A stretch of 64,000 nucleotides of DNA, from contig CM056584.1 of assembly GCA_029721435.1 (NCBI GenBank), positions 12,079,739 through 12,143,738 of the forward strand, in the 5' to 3' direction. Shown here one piece after another: positions 57,248-64,000 of the stretch; within the stretch, counting starts at the first letter, position 1; each line of letters starts with the position of its first letter. The position numbers were made by a program, and so were the translations under genes. This stretch comes from Gymnothorax reevesii. Taxonomy: Eukaryota; Chordata; Actinopteri; Anguilliformes; Muraenidae. A model generated the notes under the pieces. That model did not search any database. It saw only the letters and a list, made by a program, of their open reading frames with translations, and was not told where the DNA came from.

Positions 57248-58743
57248 TCAGGAAAGGGACAAATGAAGAGAAAGAGTAGCGAAGAGAGAAAGGCCAACCG
57301 AGAGCCAAACTCATAAAACCTCTCTGATGCGCTGAACTGGGACCAGCATCCCCTGCTATAGAACCTAACCTTATTCACAGTCAGATGAAAAACATAACTG
57401 ATTCCAGATCAGTGCAGTAACTCCACATTGTTTGATGAAAATTGGACTGAATTGGCGAAAGGGAGAGGGATGGTAAGCGAGGATAGAGGACAGAGAGAAA
57501 GAGAGAGAAACGGAGGTGTGACGGGAGGGAAAAAGCCGGCATAGAAAAGACACCTTTATGGGCCTGAACTCGGGAGGTCCTCATACACACCTGAAAAGTG
57601 AGATACGTGTGTCAGCCCTGTTCACTTGACCCTCGCACATCTATAGCTGCTGGCAGCCATTACAGCGCCCAGATGAGTAAGACCAGTTCTACCTGAGTCT
57701 GAGGGCTCTTATCTGGCTGCAGTCACAGGCGGGAGAGACAGAACTACGAAACGAGTCGCGGTTTCAGGCTCTTTTACTGTCCCAGAGACGCTCGCTTTCG
57801 CAAAGGTCAGACGGTTTACTCGGGTGGGGATAACACACCGACCGCCAAACCTCCAGAGCGGCTCCACACGTTGTACCAGAGTACGGTAGAATAGGATTAG
57901 TTGGGCAGTTTGTTTGGTTGTTAATAACAGATGTGAGAAACGCTCCACCAGCTCATTCAATTTGATAATCTGATATACAAAGTTAATCTGATTGGCAAAC
58001 TAATCTACAGGATTAATAGAATTCAAATAAATACTAATATAGGAAGTCAGCACTGTGGGGGAGAAATTGTTCATGTATTTCCCTATGACAATTCTCTGCG
58101 GTTTAGCCAAGCGAAAAAGAATCAATTAATTTTCTAATGCAGCTCAATACTGAATACGTTTCATTTTGGGTTTAAGATAGATATTCCTGGATTCAATTGC
58201 CCCAATACTGACTTCAAACTAAAATCTATTATTCATGCATGTATGTAATATTTGGAAACAGTTCCAATGCCTGTTAAATTTTAGTCACTGAACCTCCAGC
58301 CAAACATAGAATCTCTGTCACTGTCTCTGTCTGGTGAAAATGTCTTCCCTGCTCCCCCTAGCTCTTACTAAACCACAAAATTAACTAAGACAGGGACATG
58401 TCAGGCTTAAACACGAGTGTCTGGAAGCGCTTCAGGACATTTTTCATCCTTGCACATGAAACAGGTCAGATTGAACTCGGAGTCATTTGCGCTAATGGTT
58501 TCCTTCAGTTCGCTGAAGTTCCATCAGCACAAACTCCTCTCTACCAAACCCCAACAACACCACTGATGGGTTTTAATAAAACTTCCAATTGGGCCTGTAA
58601 ACCCCTCATTAAGCTGTTTTTGCTGAACGAGTCTCTGGGAGCAGGAGGTCAGGGGTCAGGTGGGAGGGGCTAATGTGTAACAGCTGTCGGGTGGTCGACT
58701 GGAAATAGCAGAGTTCAAATGGCAGGACCACGTAAACATCCAC
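57246..58743. other. Unique sequence
   Basis: No repeat or gene recognised. The stretch 58400-58670 is repeat-free with CATTTGCGCTAATGG and CTCATTAAGCTG words and might be conserved, untested. Confidence 0.4.
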
Positions 58744-58744
58744 C

Positions 58745-58792
<48 letters not shown>
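58745..58792. repeat. GT microsatellite
   Basis: Uninterrupted GT run of about 24 units. Confidence 0.97.
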
Positions 58793-58793
<1 letters not shown>

Positions 58794-59476
58794 CACAACC
58801 GGGCTAACTGACAACCTGCAAAACAGATTTGGGACTGGTCCCTTAGCGAAAATATCCAGCAACCCCCCACCCACCCCCTCCCCAGCCCCTGGGGGGAGGG
58901 AAGAGAGAGGCGATCGACGGACATGCAGCTCTCTGGCGCTTTTTTTTTTTTTTGATGTGCGTGGGAACCTGATCAGAGGAGCTGAAATCTGCCTCAGTGT
59001 TCGTACTGCCTGGAGACGTTTGAGCTTGAAATCCGTCGCCCTGCCCCCCTTCAGACCTCCTCTCCCCTTCTCAGCTTTATCCCGAATATGCTCCAGGGGT
59101 AGACTTACCCCCCTCCCAAACCCACTCCCTTCAGTCAGAAGTGCCTGCCTGTCTTCTGCCACAGACTGACATGCACCCATTTAATCTGTGGCCTAATGAT
59201 GGCTGACTGTTCGTCTCGGCTTTATGACCCCCAAGCAGGCTGTCAAAATCTATGTCCAGGGACCGAGCAGCGCAGCCTCAGTCTGCCACACGATTTCACC
59301 TACATCTGTCAGCTGAGGTGCAGCGTCTTTCACTAATAGTGGCACCCTTCATGACTATTAGCCATCCGAGCTGTGAAAACAATGTTCACAGTTAATCCTC
59401 CCTATCCACTGTAGAAAATATTAACAGAATCCCAGCCTTGAATTTAGAGATAATGTTTAAAGTGGAAAAAAAATCT
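58793..59476. other. Unique sequence
   Basis: A T run at 58940-58953. No gene recognised. Confidence 0.5.
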
Positions 59477-59720
59477 ATATGGCACAAACATTGACACCCC
59501 TAGAAAATCTTTTGAGAACAAATTAATTTAAATATATTCTCATGAATATTTTACTTTAAGTTCTCCCTAATGATTAAGCAAATTTAAATGGTCACCTTGG
59601 CTATGACTTCCTGTTTCCCTGGGGTATAAATATGAGATGACACACCGGCCAATTTCCCTTACTCATGATTAAGATTAAAGAATACTGCGACAAGGTGTTA
59701 TTGAGCTTCAGAATTGTTGA

Positions 59721-60890
59721 AATGGCTGTTCAAAAATGTCCATTTTGACTATTAGAGCAATAGTTGAGGAGATGAGAGCATATGTGAAAAATCTTCCTGG
59801 AAGTGCACATGCATCTATTTAGAATGCATGCACTGAGAAGAAGATGGCTCAAGGAAACCCCAAGGATAGTAGTTGGAACATTGCAAGCATTAATTATGTC
59901 TTAGGATTAGAAACTCTCCTAAACTTTGATCAGACGCCATCATGGAACGACAAGATGTTTGGGATGTTGGCCGCAAAAAAGCCTCTGTTGTCATCGAGCA
60001 ACACACTCATGCACTAATGGTTTGTCAAACGGAACTGTCTTGGAACCTCTGATTGGATAAAGTTCAATGGTAAAATGAGAACAAATCCACCAAACTTTTT
60101 TGACGCCAAACCCACCTCTGGTTTGTATTGTCAATGATTCCATTAAGAATTCCACGAAGGCCCTTGACAGCACTGTGAATTATGGTGGTGGATCACGGAT
60201 GATGTGGGGCCATTTTGTTTCCAAAGGCCCAGGATGATTTATAAGATTGATTTTATTCATAGATTCATGAATTCCATCAAGTACCAACAGAAATGAAATA
60301 AACTCCTGACTGCCTCTGCCAGAAAGGTGGACTCTGGTTGGATCTTCCAACAGGACAAAGATCCAAAGCATGCATCAAAACCAGAGGGTGCCCTCCGCCT
60401 CTGTCTGTTTTTTTTTTGGTTGCAGCATATGTTCCGGATCACTTCCAAAATTAAATCAACTCTTCCTTGGACTGCCGCCTATCACCCTGGCAAATTTTGT
60501 ACCAAACTGTTTTTAACTTTTTGAGTTATCAGGTTGGAAATATCACAAAGACTGGCATTAGATAGATATATTAAATTTTTTTTCAGATCCAGAATCCAGA
60601 ATATGTTCTGGATCACTTCCAAAAGGGATTGAACTCATTTTTGAATTACCAACTATCATCCTACCAAATTTTGTGCTTACCCGCTCATAACGTTTTGAGG
60701 TATTGTGTTAACAGACAGACGGGTAAACAAATGAAAAGACAAACAGGTGAAAATGTAGCCTCCTTGGCGGAAGTAATCAACACACAAATGGTTCACCAAC
60801 CACAGAACCAAGCTTTTGCCATTGTTATCTCAGTCCCCTGACCCAAACCCCGTAGGAAACCTGTGGGGGATTAGCGAAAGAGGACGATGC
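59721..60890 (+). pseudogene. Tc1-type transposase relic
   Basis: Would be a DD34E-type transposase. Visible pieces are a catalytic-domain block GGGSRMMWGHFVSKGPG (60184-60234), then in another frame WIFQQDKDPKHASK with the second catalytic Asp (60354-60356), and after the inserted element SQSPDPNPVGNLWGI. In this last motif the third catalytic residue, Glu in related proteins, is Gly (codon 60855-60857). Multiple frameshifts, stops and the insertion make it dead. The N-terminal DNA-binding half near 59721-59850 is only faintly visible. Confidence 0.82.
60390..60785 (-). mobile_element. CCTCCGCC-type miniature element (copy 4), nested
   Basis: It runs from CCTCCGCCTCTG to CCTCCTTGGCGGAAGT. 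On the minus strand it reads ACTTCCGCCAAGGAGGCTAC, a TTTGTCTTTT/TCTG stretch, then the interior, which has a duplicated block (GTTCCGGATCACTTCCAAAA near 60431 and GTTCTGGATCACTTCCAAAA near 60606). It lies between the QQDKDPKH and SPDPNP motifs of the Tc1 transposase, so it inserted later. No coding capacity. Confidence 0.7.
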
Positions 60891-61050
60891 ATTTTATTAT
60901 CATTTTTATCTCATTAATTATATTTTAATGAATTGTTCTATTGTTTAATTTTGAATTAAATATCAAGGGGATAAACAATAAAGGCAGTAATTCATAACTA
61001 CCTTTGGTGCTTATATACCAAGGGTGCCACTGTTAACGGAGGGCACTGTA

Positions 61051-62771
61051 TACATCGCCTCTAATGGGGCTTCCAGCTTTGTACTAGCGGCAGCAGGTAA
61101 TAGTGATCTTACAAAACTGGCACCATTTTACTTGTACTTAATTAACACAGTGTTTAATTCCTGAATTTAACGCTGAGTCAGAATATTCTTTCCCATGGTC
61201 ATGTCCATGGTCACATACAAAAGTGTCAGCATAGCTATATATCATATGAGACCCACTTAATGCCCAGTCTATAGTTCCTCTCTCAGAAGATTAAAAGGAA
61301 CTGGAACTTTTGACACCATGTTTGATGCCAGGAGGTGAATTCTTAATGGCAGAATGGAGCTTGAGCCATAAACACACTGATATTGCACATTAATCTGTCC
61401 TTGTACTTTATGTATATGGACTGCATAATCACTGAAATGATTTACTTAAGTTGCTTGAGAAAACATAATTATAGAGTTATGATTTTTGTAAATTTACATT
61501 TGCTTGTTGAGTTACAAGAACTTATCCTGCTGTAAAGCTCAGTCAGTTGAATAAACTTTGTTTTACGGTGTAAGTAGTGCTTTAGTTCAAATCCCAGTGG
61601 AAAAACAAACTTTAGCCTAAAGACATCGATTGATATTCCAGGTGCTGGACTACAGTGAAGTACTACAGAAAACAATTCTACCTGCCCATCTCTCTGAAGA
61701 ACCCAGAAAGTGATTTATTTGCCAGTGGACCAAAAACAAGTTTGTCTCGCTTCAGTCACAGTCGATTAATTTGCTCTCTGATGAATCACTTTTCTGGGAA
61801 CATCTCACAGGTGCGTGACAGTCATGCTGTATCCTTTGCACACAGCATCCATAGGTTTTCTCTATTCCCAGTTTCCAATTCTGATAGCTGGGATGTGAAT
61901 TAGCATTGTAGAAAGTTTGACCGTTAATCTACAAAGACTGAAACAATGATACGCTGGATCAGTAGACGCTATACACAAAGCGATATCCACTGGGATGGAT
62001 ATACTGCAGGTTTAAACCCATGGGAATGTATTTTGTATTTTGAAATTTAATTGAATTAAATTTTAAGCACTTGAAATTATCGATTATTGCTGTTTGTTAT
62101 GGTGCGGAAATTTTATGAATATTTGGTGGGACACAAAAAATATCATAAAAGCACATCACATCATGGAGACAAAAATCATATCTGACATGGAATACTGAAA
62201 GCATGCTGGAGTAACTTGAAAAATATGCCCCCCAGTATTGTGTATGCAGTAGTGCACCATATGTTGATGGTGCTCGATAGTGGGAGTGTACTGAGAGACT
62301 TGTGATTGACAGCAGTGACTGCTGAGCAGCAGAAAACTGGACTAAGTTTGCTCAGACTTTAATAACAGTCCTGAAAGTATTTTTAATTGGGGACTTATCA
62401 CTCATCCTTAATTGGATCCATTTTACGTCACAGAGCCAGTCGGCAAGCTACTGCCCACAGTGTACTTCCTATTAATTATTGTTCATTGTAAACAATTAGA
62501 GCTGATTGCAGGGAATTATTTCTGATAAATGACAGAACTGATCCTGTTTTTAAATCCCAAATTTGTTGCTAACATGTCCAAGCTTTGTCAAAGTCCAATT
62601 TTGTGACCAAATAGAAGGACTGTCAATAATTTTCATTATGACAGGTGTCATTAAATGGTCACATGCTTCTACTCTGACCTTTCTAATGGTCAAATCTAAG
62701 AACGATTGAAGACCCGTGTGCTAAAAGTACTGAAGTCAGAAAATGTCAATTTTGAGAAAAAAGGGACTGCA
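61051..62771. other. Unique AT-rich sequence
   Basis: No gene, repeat or transposon recognised. Confidence 0.5.
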
Positions 62772-62773
62772 TA

Positions 62774-64000
62774 CAGTGCCGTGAAAAAGTATTGGCCCCC
62801 TTCCTGATTTCTTATTTTTTTGCCTATTTGTCACACTTAAATGTTTCAGTTCATCAAACAAATTTTAATTTTAGACAAAGATAACACGAGTAAATACAAA
62901 GTGCAGTTTTTAAATGATTAATTACTTATTAAGGGGAAATAGCTATCCAAACCCACCTCGCCCTATCTGAAAAAGGAATTGCCCCCTCAGTCCTAATAAC
63001 TGGTTTTGCCGCCCTCGGCAACAACAACTGCAATCAAACATTTGCCATAAATGGCAAGGAGTCTTTCACATCGCTGTGGCAGAATTTTAGCCCACTCTTC
63101 TTTGCAGAATTGTTTTAATTTGGCCACAGCGGAGGGTTTTTGAGCATGAATGGCCTGTTAAAGGTCATGCCACTACATCTCAAGCGGATTTAAGTCTAGG
63201 CCACTAAAAAATCTTTGTTTTATTTTTTCTAAGCCATTCAGAGGTCGACCTGCTAGTGTGTTTCAGATCATTGTCCTGCTGCATGACCCAAGTGCGCTTG
63301 AGCTTGAGGTCATGAACTGATGGTTGGACATTCTCCTTCAGGATCCTCCAGTAGAGAGCAGAATTCATAGTTCCATCAATTACGACAAGTTGTCCAGGTC
63401 CTGAAGCAGCAAAGCGGCCCCAAACCATCACACCACCACCATGTTTGACTTTTGGTATGATGCTCTTTTTATGGAATGCTGTGTTAGTTTTATGGCAGAT
63501 GTAACAGGACACACACTTTCTATAAAGTTCAACTTTTGTCTCATCAGTTTGCAGAATATTTTTACAAAAGTCTTTGGGATCATTAAGATGTTTTTTGGTA
63601 AATGCGAGATGAGCCTTTGTGTTCTTTTTGGTCAGCAGGGGTTTTCGCCTTGGAACTCTCCCATGGATGCCATTTTTGCCCAGTCTCTTTCTTATTGTTG
63701 AATCATGAACACTGACTTTAACTGAGGCAAGTGAGGCCTGCAGTTCTTTAGATGTTGTTCTGGGTTCCTTTGTGACCTCCTGGACGAGTCGTTGATGCGC
63801 TCTTGGTGTAATTTTGGCAGGCTGGCTACTCCTGGGAAGGTTCACCACTGTTCCAAGTTTTCTCCATTTGTAGATAATGGCTCTCACCATGGTTCACTGG
63901 AGTCCCAAAGCCTTAAAAATGGCTTTGTAACATTTTCCAGACAGACAGATGTCAATGACTTTGTTTCTCATCTGTTCTTGAATTTCTTAAGATCGCAGCA
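62774..64000 (-). mobile_element. Tc1-type transposon, right part beyond window
   Basis: The left end CAGTGCCGTGAAAAAGTATT + GGCCCCCTT follows a TA at 62772-62773, the typical Tc1 inverted repeat. The transposase lies on the minus strand and enters the window from the right edge. The other inverted repeat lies beyond 64000. The long open frame suggests this is the youngest of the Tc1 copies here. Confidence 0.9.
62993..63971 (-). pseudogene. Tc1-type transposase with stop and frameshift
   Basis: Catalyses cut-and-paste transposition at TA. Reading from 63971: an N-terminal helix-turn-helix starts MRNKVIDICLSGKCYKAIFK, but TGA at 63894-63896 interrupts it. The frame reopens at 63890 and runs 228 codons: ITPRAHQRLVQEVTKEPRTT (second helix-turn-helix), LQTDETKVELYRK (first catalytic Asp), KHGGGVMVWGRFAASGPGQL, VMQQDNDLKHTSR (second Asp). 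It stops at 63201-63203. In a shifted frame GLDLNPLE keeps the catalytic Glu, followed by a stop, then KQFCKEEWAKILPQRCERLL to a natural-looking end at 62993. An internal stop plus a frameshift make it inactive. Confidence 0.9.

Larger units (their letters stand above)
59479..61050 (+). mobile_element. Decayed Tc1-type transposon, interrupted
   Basis: The left end TATGGCACAAACATTGACAC and right end GTGCCACTG ... GGGCACTGTA are degenerate inverted repeats of the Tc1 kind next to TA. The interior keeps transposase motifs in several frames on the plus strand and is split by a miniature element at about 60390-60785. Without that insert the length is about 1.2 kb, somewhat short for a Tc1 element. 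Confidence 0.8.

Noticed and set aside
58860..59169. Possible GC-rich coding segment after the GT array
   Set aside because: Open frames on both strands start in the microsatellite. No protein family or splice signals.
61560..61610. tRNA/SINE B-box-like word GTTCAAATCC
   Set aside because: No A box at the right distance, no cloverleaf, and no tail or target duplication.

Overview
This is a gene-poor piece of a vertebrate nuclear genome, most likely from a ray-finned fish. The clues are the density of CA/GT microsatellites, several Tc1/mariner-type DNA transposons with their miniature derivatives, a piggyBac-type miniature element, short palindromic elements of kinds common in teleosts, and retroelement 3' ends with simple-repeat tails. 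I found no intact host protein-coding gene, no convincing exon with both splice sites, and no rRNA, tRNA or CRISPR. Nearly every open frame over 60 codons is either a decayed transposase or reverse transcriptase, or an artefact of CA/GT or minisatellite arrays.

Layout. 0-4 kb: mostly unique sequence, with an exact CTCF consensus near 1.3 kb and GT arrays near 3.1-3.6 kb. 4.4-7.5 kb: a miniature element, then a complete but dead mariner-type transposon (4666-6972) with terminal inverted repeats of about 360 bp and a DD41D transposase relic, then a short Tc1 derivative. 7.5-16 kb: unique sequence plus a degenerate ~60-bp satellite (9.2-9.85 kb). 16-27 kb: miniature elements of several families (TTAA-flanked piggyBac type, foldbacks, Tc1 type) and a CTAACC-rich element next to CA repeats. 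27-31 kb: 21-bp and 14-bp minisatellites and long CA arrays. 30.7-43 kb: mostly unique sequence with possible regulatory islands, a 124-bp retroposed fragment with a 14-bp target duplication, and a 775-bp Tc1 relic enclosing a foldback. 43-48 kb: a cluster of minisatellites (44-bp, 31-bp and ~46-bp units) and GT/CA arrays. 48.8-50.3 kb: a 5'-truncated, mutated LINE with an 11-bp target duplication. 50.6-52.6 kb: a large inverted repeat, gene-like fragments and a LINE 3' end. 53-59 kb: mostly unique. 59.5-61 kb: a Tc1-type transposon broken by another element. 62.8 kb to the window end: a second, longer Tc1-type transposon with a broken transposase.

How the parts relate. The mobile elements are fossils that would need enzymes from elsewhere. 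Nesting gives relative ages: the 59.5-kb Tc1 element is older than the miniature element inside it. The non-repetitive islands with homeodomain-type and POU-type motifs (20.4, 23.5, 30.7 and 31.9 kb) suggest a regulatory gene desert, but that is inference and needs cross-species alignment.
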